A DNA stretch of 64,000 nucleotides. Source: Leptodesmis sichuanensis A121. GTDB taxonomy: Bacteria; Cyanobacteriota; Cyanobacteriia; Leptolyngbyales; Leptolyngbyaceae. The position numbers and the translations under genes are program-made. How positions within the stretch are numbered: position 1 is the first letter of the stretch; each line of letters begins with the position of its first letter. This document shows, one piece after another, positions 26,500-35,454 of the stretch. The stretch lies in assembly GCF_021379005.1 (NCBI RefSeq), contig NZ_CP075171.1, positions 5,146,001 through 5,210,000 of the forward strand. Direction: 5' to 3'. The notes under the pieces are model-generated. The model was not told the DNA's origin. It did not search any database and saw only the letters and a list, made by a program, of their open reading frames with translations.

Positions 26500-27876
26500 T
26501 TACCGCTCCATTTCGTTGACATAATTCACCATGATCGAATGTAGTCGATAAGGAGCCATAGTCGTTTCCAGAAGCGATCGCCGCGCCAAAGAGAGCAGCA
26601 CTTCCAGCACACGATCGCGTGCGAGATGTTGCGTGGTCAACTGCTGTTGCAAGTCTTCCAGGGTGACAGGAATTTGAGTTTGAGCCAGCGTTTCCATCAG
26701 GATTCGCTCTGGTTCAGATAAGCGCCCTAATTGTTGGGCCATCAGTGTCCGAATGTCTCCCACAAACATGGGTTTATTGGGTTGTAGAGCGAGAAAGCGA
26801 GTAATATCTCGGCCACAGATATTGGCGATCGTGGTGGCAATTTGCTGCAAGAAAGCAGGATTCCCGTCGTATTGTCGATTTAATAAACTCCAGTCCTGTT
26901 CTGAACCGGAGAAGGATCCTTTAGTTGCGAACATAGCCTGGGCTTCTGCTTCCCCAACCCCCCGTAACTTGCGCGATCGTACCGGAGCATATTCTCCTTC
27001 TCCTTCCCTGGCCTCTACCTCTCTTGGCTTCTCCCGACTGGTCAGCACGATGCAACTGGCATGATAGGCATCACTGATCTGACGCAGTAACTCACCATAC
27101 CCCTGGTAAGCATTCAGATAATTGCCACTCAGGGATCCCTGCTGAAAAACGGCTTCAAATCCATCCAGAACTAACAAACAGCGGTTGTCCCGCAGATAGC
27201 TCAGCAAAGTTGGCAAGTCTGGTTGAGGGGGAGACTGTCCAGCAATCAAGACGATCCAATCTGTGAGCAATGTGGATAAGAGCGGAGGAGCGTGTCCCAG
27301 GCGGGAAACATCCAGCGATCGCCAGATGACTACCTCAAACTGATCACGCAACTGCTCGGCTAACCGGACGGAGAGAGCCGTTTTGCCTATTCCTGCCATG
27401 CCATACAGGGTGATCAAGCGGCAACCATCGACTTCCACCCATTGCTGTAATTCTGCCAACTCCTGTGTACGCCCTTGAAACAGGGTAGTGTCGGGGGCCA
27501 GTCCCCAATCTTGCAAACGGTTCTGGGAAGGAGGCTGCGGGAAATCTGGCCAGGGTGGAGGGGGGGCATCAGGTAAGGATGGCGGAGACGGGCGATCGCG
27601 CAACCGCTCGATCACTCCTTGCAAGTAATCTTTTCTGATCTCTACAGTTTCACCCAGTTCGTCACTCAATACAGTGCTTAAAAGTTTCCAAAGTCCAGGC
27701 CCCACATTTCGCATCAAGTGTTCCCGGGTGACATGATTGCAATCCTGATGAATTTCTTTGTAGCCTTTGCCCTGCCAGGACCCCTTAAACAGGATTCGCT
27801 GCAAATCGCTCAAGGGTGGTTTTCCAGATTTACGGATTAAATTTTCGACCAGTCGCAAAGCCTCTTCAGCATCCAT
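26500..27876 (-). CDS. STAND NTPase (NB-ARC) without C-terminal repeats
   Basis: Signal-transduction ATPase of 458 aa. Residues 1-95 form an alpha-helical N-terminal domain of the kind found in many cyanobacterial NB-ARC/WD40 proteins. A Pro-rich linker (about 97-118) precedes the NTPase core with the P-loop GMAGIGKT (159-166) and Walker B CLLVLDGFEAV (233-243). A winged-helix segment (about 395-445) with RSLLETT and a C-terminal YRLHSIMVNYV follows. Typical relatives continue with WD40 or TPR sensor repeats; here the gene stops and no repeat-coding frame follows. It may be naturally short, truncated, or work with a separate sensor. Confidence 0.85.
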   Translation of the reverse strand: MDAEEALRLVENLIRKSGKPPLSDLQRILFKGSWQGKGYKEIHQDCNHVTREHLMRNVGPGLWKLLSTVLSDELGETVEIRKDYLQGVIERLRDRPSPPSLPDAPPPPWPDFPQPPSQNRLQDWGLAPDTTLFQGRTQELAELQQWVEVDGCRLITLYGMAGIGKTALSVRLAEQLRDQFEVVIWRSLDVSRLGHAPPLLSTLLTDWIVLIAGQSPPQPDLPTLLSYLRDNRCLLVLDGFEAVFQQGSLSGNYLNAYQGYGELLRQISDAYHASCIVLTSREKPREVEAREGEGEYAPVRSRKLRGVGEAEAQAMFATKGSFSGSEQDWSLLNRQYDGNPAFLQQIATTIANICGRDITRFLALQPNKPMFVGDIRTLMAQQLGRLSEPERILMETLAQTQIPVTLEDLQQQLTTQHLARDRVLEVLLSLARRSLLETTMAPYRLHSIMVNYVNEMER

Positions 27877-28189
27877 GAATATTCTCTAGTAGATGTTATG
27901 GAACAGTTTAAGCTGAACTTTGCTGAATAAAGCTGTAGTTTCCTGTACTTTCCTGAGATTCAGTTTATTTCATCCAAATAAAAAAACTGCAGTTCCCTGC
28001 ATTGGTTTCTCCATAGGGGTTTGAGACACTAAAGTCAAGAATTGCTTAGTTGCCCCCTGGCTCTTCCCCCGGTTTCTCCGTTTCCGTGGCGCAAAACGTT
28101 CACCAAAACGTCTCTATCCAATCCCTAATCCCTAATCCCCAATTCCTCTGAACCGAGTTCCAAAAATCCTCATTGGAGACACAACCACA
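27877..28189. other. intergenic region with AATCCCTAATCCC repeats
   Basis: 313 bp between divergent genes. It holds AATCCCTAATCCC-type tandem units at about 28118-28145 and a stray ACGTCTCTA repeat arm near 28109. No gene is seen. Confidence 0.5.
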
Positions 28190-28462
28190 ATGCATAGAAA
28201 AGATGATTCATTTTTCGTAATCGTTTTCGGCGGCAAACCAGGGGGGGATGATGAAAACGGCCCCGCTGGTCTGTTTTTGGGACTGCTGGCGATTGCCCTG
28301 GCCATGATTTTCTTCGCAGCGCTGCTCCGCGATGCCGAACGCCGACAGCAGAACTTCTATCCCCAGAACTATTCCCCCCGCAGTTATTACTCCCCTACTC
28401 CATCAAACCCATTGCAACCTGCTACTGGGAACACTTTCGGGCCTTGTTCTAGAGGGTTGTAG
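28190..28462 (+). CDS. small single-pass membrane protein, hypothetical
   Basis: 90 aa, not recognised. A Gly/Asp-rich N-terminus (GGKPGGDDENGPAG) precedes one membrane helix (about 27-45), then a charged RDAERRQQ stretch and a Tyr/Pro/Ser-rich tail. A possible ribosome site GGAG (28173-28176) lies upstream of the ATG. The small secreted-protein gene follows after about 50 bp on the same strand. Confidence 0.5.
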   Translation: MHRKDDSFFVIVFGGKPGGDDENGPAGLFLGLLAIALAMIFFAALLRDAERRQQNFYPQNYSPRSYYSPTPSNPLQPATGNTFGPCSRGL

Positions 28463-28509
28463 GGTCTTAGGGAGTAGCTTTGAGCTTTTTTATTTGTTGG
28501 AGAACTTGT

Positions 28510-28881
28510 ATGCAGCCCCCCATGCCTCTGTTCATTGGTACGGCTTTAGCGTCCTTGATTGTGCAATCGAGCGCGATCGCCCAGGTTCTAGCTTGCCGTC
28601 CTCCTGCTTTGCCTGATCAGGCAGACGCTAGAGACTGTTTTCCCCGTTTTGGGCGAACGAATCAAGGAAATTGTTTGCGGTTAGATGCCTGTTCCTTGCA
28701 TATCACTCCGAATCGAGTGGAGTTTATTTACCTGCTTGATGGCCAGCCTGTGCGAGGGTGGACAAATTGCCTGGATCCTGGCTGGATTGTGGGCAGGCGT
28801 TATATTCCAGCCAGTTCTCCGGCTGCCCGATCGATGCTGGACTATATCTGTCGATCGCGGCAAACTACCCATTTTTGGTAA
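28510..28881 (+). CDS. small secreted Cys-rich hypothetical protein
   Basis: The frame opens at 28480, but MQPPMPLFIGTALASL at 28510 gives a clean signal peptide ending near SSAIA, so I choose it (123 aa). The mature part has seven cysteines (LACRPP, RDCFPR, GNCLRL, DACSLH, TNCLDP, YICRS), consistent with disulfides in the periplasm. The family is not recognised. Its stop is 3 bp from the stop of the opposing ferredoxin-like gene. Confidence 0.5.
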   Translation: MQPPMPLFIGTALASLIVQSSAIAQVLACRPPALPDQADARDCFPRFGRTNQGNCLRLDACSLHITPNRVEFIYLLDGQPVRGWTNCLDPGWIVGRRYIPASSPAARSMLDYICRSRQTTHFW

Positions 28882-28884
28882 AAC

Positions 28885-29163
28885 TTACCAGCGGGGATGA
28901 AAACGAGGATGGAGCAACCGTTCCACAGGTTCTCCATCTTTGATGTGATGGTGAATAATGTCCAACACATCCTCTGGCTTCACTCGACTGTACCAGATCT
29001 CATCCGGCAGCACCCGCACGGTTGGCCCCATGTTGCATTGTCCCTGGCACTCGCTGGGGATAACTTCAAAGTCTGGCATCTGATGCACCTGGAAAGCTTC
29101 CAAAACTTCTTTGGAACCATTCGCACAACAGTTAATGTACTGACAAACAAGCACTTGTTTCAT
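28885..29163 (-). CDS. thioredoxin-like [2Fe-2S] ferredoxin
   Basis: A 92-aa protein with the thioredoxin-fold [2Fe-2S] ferredoxin layout: QVLVCQYINCCANGS at the N-terminus and SECQGQCNMGP in the middle supply the four cluster cysteines. A GPTVRVLPDEIWYSRVKPEDV segment follows, as in the NuoE/shy1-type family. It should act as a cytosolic electron carrier or sensor; the partner is unknown. Upstream on the same strand, beyond a palindromic repeat and a heptamer hairpin, lies the COG0523 GTPase gene. Confidence 0.85.
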   Translation of the reverse strand: MKQVLVCQYINCCANGSKEVLEAFQVHQMPDFEVIPSECQGQCNMGPTVRVLPDEIWYSRVKPEDVLDIIHHHIKDGEPVERLLHPRFHPRW

Positions 29164-29169
29164 AAGTTC

Positions 29170-29241
29170 TAAACCTTGTCTAAGTCCAGACCGTAGTTTC
29201 TCTGATTGGAAAACGACCGTTCTCTCGCTGGACTTGGTTTA
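29170..29241. repeat. palindromic repeat family, copy A
   Basis: 72 bp. It begins TAAACCTTGTCTAAGTCCAG, has a core AGTTTCTCTGAT, and ends GCTGGACTTGGTTTA. Its two ends are partly complementary. It matches the reverse complement of 51461-51538 over the whole length, with shorter matches at 35493-35555 and 43566-43626. Confidence 0.75.
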
Positions 29242-29249
29242 AATGCTAC

Positions 29250-29307
29250 GTTTTAAGTGTTGAGTAGAGTTCCCTGAACTCAACACTCAACACTCAACAC
29301 TTAAAAC
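29250..29307. repeat. 16-bp inverted repeat with CTCAACA heptamers
   Basis: GTTTTAAGTGTTGAGT (29250-29265) and ACTCAACACTTAAAAC (29292-29307) are exact reverse complements. The loop carries tandem CTCAACA heptamers of the cyanobacterial short-repeat type. It lies just after the COG0523 GTPase gene and may end its transcript. Confidence 0.7.
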
Positions 29308-29313
29308 TTAAAA

Positions 29314-30444
29314 CTATCTACCCAATCCTTTGCCCCGGTTTTCGGTGGAGGTGCCCAGGCAGTGTTCGATCTGCGATCGCAGCTTCTCGTGGTCGAGATC
29401 CTGACCAATCAGCACCAACTGGTTTTTGGGAGTGCCTTTCCACTCATCATCATCCAGGGAGAAGCGTTTGCCGCTCAGGTGGAAGATGTGGCGCTTGGGA
29501 CTTTCGTTAAACCAGAGGATACCTTTGGCGCGGAAGACCTTTTCCGGTAACTGATGATCCAGGAAGTATTGGAATTTCTTGATGTCGAAGGGGCGATCGC
29601 TCTGGAAGGACACTGACGTAAAGCCATCCTCTTCTAAGTGGTTGGAGTGATGGTGGTGATGATGGTCGTGGTCATGCACACACTGACCATGATCGTGATC
29701 GCAAGCTGAGTGATCGTGCTGATCATGGTCATGATGATGCTCATGCTCGTGGTCGTGATCATGACCGTGCCCCGATGCTTCTTCCGCATCAAAATATTTA
29801 TCCGACTCAAACAATCCCACGCTCAGCAGTACTCCCAGCGGCACTTCCCCCCGTACCGTTCGCAGAATCCGGGCACCCTCCTTCATTTCTCGAATCCGGT
29901 CTTCCAGATTGGTTAACTTGGCCTCATCCACCAGATCCGCTTTATTCAACAAAATGATGTCTCCGTAAGTGATCTGACTGTAGGCCGCCTGACTGTTGAA
30001 CAAATCCAGACTGAAGTTTTCGGCATCGACGACAGTGACAATGGAGTCAAGCCGGGTCATATCCCGCAGTTCCGTCCCCAGGAAGGTGAGGGCAACGGGC
30101 AGGGGATCGGCCAGTCCCGTGGTTTCTACCACCAGATAGTCGATCGCCTCCTGCCGCTCCAGAATTTTGTAGACGGCTTCCACCATATCGTTGTTGATGG
30201 TGCAGCAGATACAGCCATTGCTCAACTCCACCATGTCATCGTCGGTCGAGATGATCAGTTCATTATCAATTCCGATTTCGCCAAACTCATTCACCAACAC
30301 AGCCGTCTTCAGTCCCTGTTGATTGGTGAGAATATGGTTCAATAAAGTCGTTTTGCCGCTGCCCAAAAAGCCCGTGATGATGGTAACGGGAAGACCAACC
30401 TTGGGCGCATCCATTGTGGATTCAGTAGTCGCTGCTGATTGCAT
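29314..30444 (-). CDS. COG0523 (CobW/ZNG1-like) metal-chaperone GTPase with His-rich loop
   Basis: G3E-family GTPase, 376 aa, that likely inserts or delivers a metal (zinc is the best-studied cargo) using GTP hydrolysis. Visible motifs are the P-loop GFLGSGKTT (about 24-32), the metal site SNGCICC, ETTGLADP (switch/Walker B) and LNKADLV (base specificity). A His/Asp-rich loop at about 224-270 has over 20 histidines and two Cys and should bind or buffer metal. A C-terminal CobW_C domain ends the protein. Zinc regulation by Zur is common for such genes, but I cannot identify a Zur box. Confidence 0.92.
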   Translation of the reverse strand: MQSAATTESTMDAPKVGLPVTIITGFLGSGKTTLLNHILTNQQGLKTAVLVNEFGEIGIDNELIISTDDDMVELSNGCICCTINNDMVEAVYKILERQEAIDYLVVETTGLADPLPVALTFLGTELRDMTRLDSIVTVVDAENFSLDLFNSQAAYSQITYGDIILLNKADLVDEAKLTNLEDRIREMKEGARILRTVRGEVPLGVLLSVGLFESDKYFDAEEASGHGHDHDHEHEHHHDHDQHDHSACDHDHGQCVHDHDHHHHHHSNHLEEDGFTSVSFQSDRPFDIKKFQYFLDHQLPEKVFRAKGILWFNESPKRHIFHLSGKRFSLDDDEWKGTPKNQLVLIGQDLDHEKLRSQIEHCLGTSTENRGKGLGR

Positions 30445-30567
30445 GGCGTAGTTATGCGATAACGTCAGAAAATATCAGGAGGGGATGGGTAGTTAAGACT
30501 GATCATGATAGAGTCAGCCTCTACTTCCTCCCATTATTGCCGATCTGTGATTGGATGAACTTGCCCT

Positions 30568-32016
30568 ATGTCCTTGATGATTTACAACACCCTGACCCGC
30601 CGCAAAGAACCCTTTGAAACCCTGGAACCGGGGAAGGTGCGGATGTACGTCTGTGGCGTGACGGTGTATGACTACTGCCATCTGGGACACGCCCGCTCTT
30701 ACATCGTTTGGGATACGGTACGCCGTTACCTCACCTGGCGCGGCTATCAGGTGCGCTATGTGCAGAACTTCACCGACATTGATGACAAAATCATCCGGCG
30801 ATCGCAGGAATCAGGACTGCCCTGGCAGGAAATCACCCACAAATATATCGATGCCTACCTGGAAGACATGGGACGGCTGAATATTCTGCCTGCCGATGCC
30901 TATCCCAAAGCCACCGAGGTCATCCCCCAGATTATCAACATGATTCAAACCTTGATTGATCAAGGCTATGCCTACGCTGCTGGGGGAGATGTGTATTACG
31001 CTGTGGAGCGCTTTCCCCAGTACGGCAAACTCTCAGGCCGCAAACTGGAGCAGATGGAAGCGGGAGCCAGTGGCCGGGTGGAAGACGAAGCGGAAGCGAA
31101 AAAACGTCATCCCTTAGATTTTGCTCTCTGGAAAGCCGCGAAACCGGGGGAACCAGAGTGGGATTCTCCCTGGGGTAAAGGTCGTCCGGGTTGGCACATT
31201 GAATGCTCGGCAATGGTGAAAGAGTTGCTAGGCGATCGCATCGACCTGCATGCTGGCGGCGAGGATCTGATCTTTCCCCACCATGAGAACGAAATTGCCC
31301 AATCGGAAGCCGCCCTCTCCAAACCTCTCGCGAACTACTGGATGCACAACGGCTTTGTGAAGATTCGGGGCGACAAAATGTCTAAATCCCTGAAAAACTT
31401 CACCACCATTCGATCGCTCTTGGAAACCACCGATCCGATGGTGGTGCGCCTGTTTGTCCTGCAAGCCCATTATCGTAGCCCGATCGATTTCACCGACGAG
31501 GCGATCGCGGCTGCCGAAAATGGCTGGAGAACTTTAAAGGAAGCTCTCCTGTTTGGCCATGACTTTGGCGTGCAACTGGCCTGGATTCCCGATCCCTCTG
31601 GTGCGAAAGCTACGGCATCCCCCTGGGCAGAAGATTTTCAAACTGCAATGGATGACGACTTCAACACCTCGGAAGCGCTGGCGGTGCTGTTTGCGATCGC
31701 CAAGATCCTGCAGCGAGAACGTAACCTGCTAACCCACGCAGGCAAGACCGAAACCGATGCTAACCAACTGGAAAGCCTCTGGCACGAACTGGTAGACCTG
31801 GCTCAAGTTCTCGGCCTGGAAGCCCAACCCGCCGCTGAACCCGAACCTGCCAGCGGCCTGCGAGTTTCCCAAATCGAAGCCCTGATTCAACAACGCCAGG
31901 AAGCCCGCAAAGCCAAGAATTTTGCCGAGGCCGATCGTATCCGCAATGAACTCCAGACCCATGGCATTACTCTCGTCGATCAAGCAGGCGGCGAAACCCG
32001 CTGGTATCGGAGCTAA
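30568..32016 (+). CDS. cysS: cysteinyl-tRNA synthetase
   Basis: Class I synthetase that charges tRNA-Cys; 482 aa, close to the usual 460-490. The HIGH-type motif is CHLGHARSY (about 36-44) and the KMSKS motif is DKMSKSLKN. Zinc ligands fit the family: the Cys in MYVCGVTVYDYCHLGHAR, the Cys of HIECSAM, and the His/Glu in FPHHENEIAQSE. The anticodon-binding DALR-like helical domain occupies the C-terminus. A DUF4258 relic starts 2 bp after the stop, so that module was probably read from the same transcript. Confidence 0.96.
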   Translation: MSLMIYNTLTRRKEPFETLEPGKVRMYVCGVTVYDYCHLGHARSYIVWDTVRRYLTWRGYQVRYVQNFTDIDDKIIRRSQESGLPWQEITHKYIDAYLEDMGRLNILPADAYPKATEVIPQIINMIQTLIDQGYAYAAGGDVYYAVERFPQYGKLSGRKLEQMEAGASGRVEDEAEAKKRHPLDFALWKAAKPGEPEWDSPWGKGRPGWHIECSAMVKELLGDRIDLHAGGEDLIFPHHENEIAQSEAALSKPLANYWMHNGFVKIRGDKMSKSLKNFTTIRSLLETTDPMVVRLFVLQAHYRSPIDFTDEAIAAAENGWRTLKEALLFGHDFGVQLAWIPDPSGAKATASPWAEDFQTAMDDDFNTSEALAVLFAIAKILQRERNLLTHAGKTETDANQLESLWHELVDLAQVLGLEAQPAAEPEPASGLRVSQIEALIQQRQEARKAKNFAEADRIRNELQTHGITLVDQAGGETRWYRS

Positions 32017-32018
32017 AC

Positions 32019-32285
32019 ATGCAGATCGTGTGGACAAAGCACGCTGAAGAAAGGCTAGAACAGTGGCAGGAGCGGTTAAAAATTACCAGAGAAGAGGTGG
32101 AAGCGGTGGTTACTGCTCCTCAACAGACTATCCTGGAAGGAGATATTTGGGTGGCCCAGGTTCGAAGAGGTAACGGTTTTTTGTGAGTACCCTATGTTGA
32201 TATTGGCAGAATTAGACGAATCTTGACTTTGTATGGGACGAATCAAGTTAAGTGATATTGGCAGGAGGATCTTAATGAGAATTAA
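32019..32285 (+). pseudogene. DUF4258 protein interrupted by two in-frame TGA codons
   Basis: Reading from the ATG at 32019 gives MQIVWTKHAEERLEQW and an otherwise continuous DUF4258-type protein of about 88 codons that ends at a TAA (32283-32285). TGA codons fall at 32184-32186 and 32253-32255. The text resumes in the same frame after each one: VPYVDIGRIRRILTLYG after the first and YWQEDLNEN after the second. From what I remember of the family, arginine (or lysine) is expected at both places, and CGA to TGA is a single transition. A 55-aa product may still be made. The 3' end overlaps the DUF2283 start by 11 bp, so the two were once translationally coupled. Confidence 0.85.
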
Positions 32286-32475
32286 GTCTGATCCAGAATC
32301 AGATATTTTGATCTTCCTTCTCAAGGACATTCCTCCCAGTAATGCTATCTCTGAACCAGGAGGAATCATTGTCAGCTATGACGAAAGCGATGAACCGATT
32401 AGCATTGAGAAACTCAATGCTTCCAAACGCCAACTGTTTAATCCTCAAGATCCAAAACTAACCATCACCCTGTAG
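32275..32475 (+). CDS. DUF2283 protein, partner of DUF4258
   Basis: 66 aa beginning MRIKSDPESDILIFLL, with the family blocks GGIIVSYDESDEP and ISIEKLNAS. An upstream in-frame ATG (32233) exists, but it lies inside the DUF4258 frame and the family starts at 32275. DUF2283 and DUF4258 genes are often neighbours and have been discussed as a possible toxin-antitoxin-like pair; function is not established. Here the DUF2283 frame is intact while its partner is broken. Confidence 0.85.
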   Translation: MRIKSDPESDILIFLLKDIPPSNAISEPGGIIVSYDESDEPISIEKLNASKRQLFNPQDPKLTITL

Positions 32476-32668
32476 CTAATTCGTCTGAGTTGACCCATGG
32501 CCCGTGCGATCGATCAACCCCTACAAGAAAAGTCCCTCAGCACTGATATGCCCTGTAAACATCGGTATGACTGCCTTTCGACCGGATGTTACCGTGGCCG
32601 ATCGCACTCGACTCACCCATAAACCGCTATGGCCTGAGTAGTCAATCCTCACCCAGGGCAGTTCGATG

Positions 32669-32938
32669 CTAAATGGCCTGAATCCACTCTTTTACGTCGT
32701 ACTCCGTCCAGATGCCGTTTTGCCAGTAAGGGTCGGATTCAATCAGTTGACGAACGATCGCTTCGGCATCCGCTTCATAAATACCAAAACATTGAGTCAG
32801 ATCTTTGGTTGGCCCAATGGTAATTAGAACTCCTGCTGCTTTTTGTTGGGCGAGTCCGTCTAAATGAGCTTGGCGGTAAGGAGCACGTTTCTCAACAACG
32901 TTGTCACAATAAGTGCTCCACATGATGTACTTTGGCAT
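32669..32938 (-). CDS. YciI family protein
   Basis: A small 89-aa protein with the YciI fold, a dimeric ferredoxin-like alpha/beta barrel. Family features include the conserved RxxH-type segment (RQAHLDGLAQQ), the GP motif ITIGPTKD and the C-terminal DPYWQNGIWTEYDV. Some family members have hydrolase or dehydrochlorinase activity, but most are uncharacterised; a role cannot be assigned here. The 193 bp between this gene and DUF2283 holds no gene I can support. Confidence 0.85.
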   Translation of the reverse strand: MPKYIMWSTYCDNVVEKRAPYRQAHLDGLAQQKAAGVLITIGPTKDLTQCFGIYEADAEAIVRQLIESDPYWQNGIWTEYDVKEWIQAI

Positions 32939-32964
32939 ATCGATTAGTTTTGAGTTTTAAGTTT

Positions 32965-32998
32965 TGAGTTATGAATTCAATTTAAAATTCATAACTCA
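32965..32998. repeat. 13-bp inverted repeat with heptamer-like flanks
   Basis: TGAGTTATGAATT and AATTCATAACTCA are exact reverse complements around an 8-nt loop. TTTTGAG/TTTTAAG units flank it on one side. It lies between the YciI and pheT genes on the minus strand and may act as a terminator for pheT. Confidence 0.6.
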
Positions 32999-33015
32999 TC
33001 ATTCATCATTTCAGC

Positions 33016-35454
33016 TTAGCTGCGTAAATCAACGCGGAATTTTTCTACGAGTGATTCACGAACTTTCTGATGGACGGGTTCGATGTCTTCTTCGGTAAGG
33101 GTGCGATCGCTAGCCCGATACACCAGCCGAAATGCGAGACTGCGCTGACCTTCAGGGACGTTCTTGCCGCGATATTCATCAAACAACTCCACTGATTCCA
33201 GTAAGGTGCCGCCCGCTTTGCGGATCACCCGTTCGATGTCGGCTTCTGAGAATTGGGTGGGAATGAAGAAAGCAATGTCGCGATCGGAGGCAGGGTAGGC
33301 GGAGTACGGTTGGAAGATAGGCACTCGCAATTCATCCTGATCCAGGGCACTGAAGAGGACATTGATATCCAGTTCAAAGGCGTACACTTCATCGGGAAAG
33401 CCCCGTTCCAGGCGCAGTTGGGGATGCAGTTGACCAAAGGTACCCAGGCGATCGCCCCGCAACCAGAGGGAGGCTGTCCGGCCCGGATGCAGACGGGCAT
33501 CGCGGCGATCGGGTTGATACTCCACTACCAGCCCTAACCGACAAAATACACTGTCCAGATAGCCTTTTGCTTCAAACCAGGTTAGAGGGTTTTCCTTGCC
33601 ACCTTGAATCCACTTGCCCTGAGTCGGATCACCGCCAAAGATGCCCGCGATCGACTCGGCTTCACTCAGCCCTTCTTCTTCAGACCAGAAGATGCGTCCG
33701 ATTTCAAAGGCATTGAGTGGCCCATTTCCCTGTTCCAGATTGTACTGAAAGGCTTCAATCAGACCAGCCAGCAGATCTGTCCGCAGTGCCGAGTAGTCAG
33801 GGAACAGGGGATTACTCAGGACAATTTGTCGCTCCTGGTTTGGCTTCACCAGGGAATAATGCATCACTTCCGTTAAGCCGATCGCCCGGAAGGCTTCCCG
33901 CAGTTTCCGGGACAGGGCTTGTTCGGCCGATAAATAGCCCGGTTCAGTTTTTTCCGGCAAAGTTTCACAGAAGTTGTTATAGCCATGCAAGCGGGCAATT
34001 TCTTCAATCAAATCAATTTCCCGCTCCAGGTCGCGATAGCGGTAGGGTGGAACAGTGACAGTCCAGACTCCATCCTTATTAATGGTGGAAATATCACACC
34101 CCAACGCTTTGAGGATGCGTTCGATCGCTGCTGGTTCCAGTTCGGCCACTTCATCTCCCACACTGATTGGCCCCAGGATTTGATTCACTCGATCAAGTCG
34201 CAGTTCAATCGAGCGAGTCATACTGGTCTGACTACCGCGAGCCGCTGCCGTTGCTTGAGCCACGATCGTCCCGCCAGCCAGGTCAGTCATCAACGCCAGG
34301 GCACGACGGCAGGCGATTTCTAACTCTGCCTGGTTAATTCCCCGTTCATAGCGGGCGGAGGCTTCCGTGCGTAGTCCCTGAGAGCGGGCCGAGCGACGAA
34401 TGGCCGCAGAGTCAAACAAGGCGGCTTCCAGAACCAGATTTAGCGTCTCGGAATGCACCTCTGTCTCTTCTCCTCCCATGACTCCAGCCAGGGCAACGGG
34501 TTTGTCATTGGCCGTAATCAGGAGGACTTGATCGCTGAGGGTGCGGTTCTGACCATCCAGGGTTTGCAAGGTTTCTCCGGCCTCGGCAAAGCGAACACCA
34601 ATTTGCAAAGTCTTACTACCACCAACTTGGAGCAAGCGATCGCGATCAAAGGCGTGTAACGGTTGTCCCCACTCCAGCAGGATGTAGTTGGTGACATCGA
34701 CGACATTATTAATCGGACGGATACCAGACGCTTGTAACCGTTGTTGCAACCAGAGAGGGGAAGGAGCGATCGTCACCTGCTCAATGACCGTGCCGATGTA
34801 GGTGGGGCAGGCTTGCGGCTCTGAAATTTTCAAGGTCAAGGCTTTGGCATCTGAAGTGGTTGCGATCGTTGGTGGTTGGGGTAAACGCAACGGTACTCCT
34901 GTGATAGCCGCCACTTCCCGCGCAATACCCACCATACTCAGCGCATCGGCCCGGTTTGCTGTGGACGTCAGATCCAGAATCACATCATCCAGCCCCAGGT
35001 AAGGACGGGCATCACTCCCCACCTGTAAATCCTCCTGGGGAAAAATATGAATTCCTTCGGATTCTTTAGTCAACCCCAACTCTGCCAGGGAGCAGATCAT
35101 GCCTTCTGAAGGGACATCCCGCAGTTTTCGGGGTTTGATCTTCAAATCCACTTTGGGCAAATAGGTGCCCAAAGTGGCGACAGGCACAAAAATATCAGCC
35201 CGCACATTGGCGGCTCCACAAACAATGGTGGAAGGTTGTTTAGCTCCAATATCGACCGTACAAACACTAAGCTTATCGGCATTGGGATGGGGTTCCCGTT
35301 GCAGCACTCGCCCAATCACCACCCCATCTGCCCAGGTGCGCCGATCTTCGATGTCTTCAACTTCAAACCCCGCCATTGTTAACATCTCTGCCAACTCCTC
35401 CGGAGAAGGGGGGAGGTCAACCAGTTCTCGCAACCAGTTCAATGAAATACGCAT
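33016..35454 (-). CDS. pheT: phenylalanyl-tRNA synthetase beta subunit
   Basis: Large subunit of the alpha2-beta2 enzyme that charges tRNA-Phe; 812 aa, the normal length. Domains in order: N-terminal [13 protein letters not shown] segment, OB-fold tRNA-binding domain (about 40-150), B3/B4 editing domain (about 210-385), B5 (about 410-490), catalytic-like core (about 495-700), and C-terminal FDX-ACB anticodon-binding domain (about 715-810) with [16 protein letters not shown]. pheS is not next to it, as in many cyanobacteria where the subunits are unlinked. Confidence 0.96.
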   Translation of the reverse strand: MRISLNWLRELVDLPPSPEELAEMLTMAGFEVEDIEDRRTWADGVVIGRVLQREPHPNADKLSVCTVDIGAKQPSTIVCGAANVRADIFVPVATLGTYLPKVDLKIKPRKLRDVPSEGMICSLAELGLTKESEGIHIFPQEDLQVGSDARPYLGLDDVILDLTSTANRADALSMVGIAREVAAITGVPLRLPQPPTIATTSDAKALTLKISEPQACPTYIGTVIEQVTIAPSPLWLQQRLQASGIRPINNVVDVTNYILLEWGQPLHAFDRDRLLQVGGSKTLQIGVRFAEAGETLQTLDGQNRTLSDQVLLITANDKPVALAGVMGGEETEVHSETLNLVLEAALFDSAAIRRSARSQGLRTEASARYERGINQAELEIACRRALALMTDLAGGTIVAQATAAARGSQTSMTRSIELRLDRVNQILGPISVGDEVAELEPAAIERILKALGCDISTINKDGVWTVTVPPYRYRDLEREIDLIEEIARLHGYNNFCETLPEKTEPGYLSAEQALSRKLREAFRAIGLTEVMHYSLVKPNQERQIVLSNPLFPDYSALRTDLLAGLIEAFQYNLEQGNGPLNAFEIGRIFWSEEEGLSEAESIAGIFGGDPTQGKWIQGGKENPLTWFEAKGYLDSVFCRLGLVVEYQPDRRDARLHPGRTASLWLRGDRLGTFGQLHPQLRLERGFPDEVYAFELDINVLFSALDQDELRVPIFQPYSAYPASDRDIAFFIPTQFSEADIERVIRKAGGTLLESVELFDEYRGKNVPEGQRSLAFRLVYRASDRTLTEEDIEPVHQKVRESLVEKFRVDLRS

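Noticed and set aside
26500-28881. STAND NTPase and neighbouring small genes as an antiphage island
   Set aside because: No nuclease, protease, reverse transcriptase or other effector adjoins it; the small genes look unrelated.
29250-29307. Tandem CTCAACA units considered as a CRISPR array
   Set aside because: The units are 7 bp without spacers; this is short tandem repeat DNA, and no cas gene is present.
32184-32255. TGA codons in DUF4258 read as selenocysteine or recoded
   Set aside because: No Cys or Sec is expected at these sites, no hairpin follows closely, and CGA-to-TGA mutation explains both.
32476-32668. Short open frames between DUF2283 and the YciI gene
   Set aside because: A few protein-like words appear in two frames but without starts or a continuous domain.
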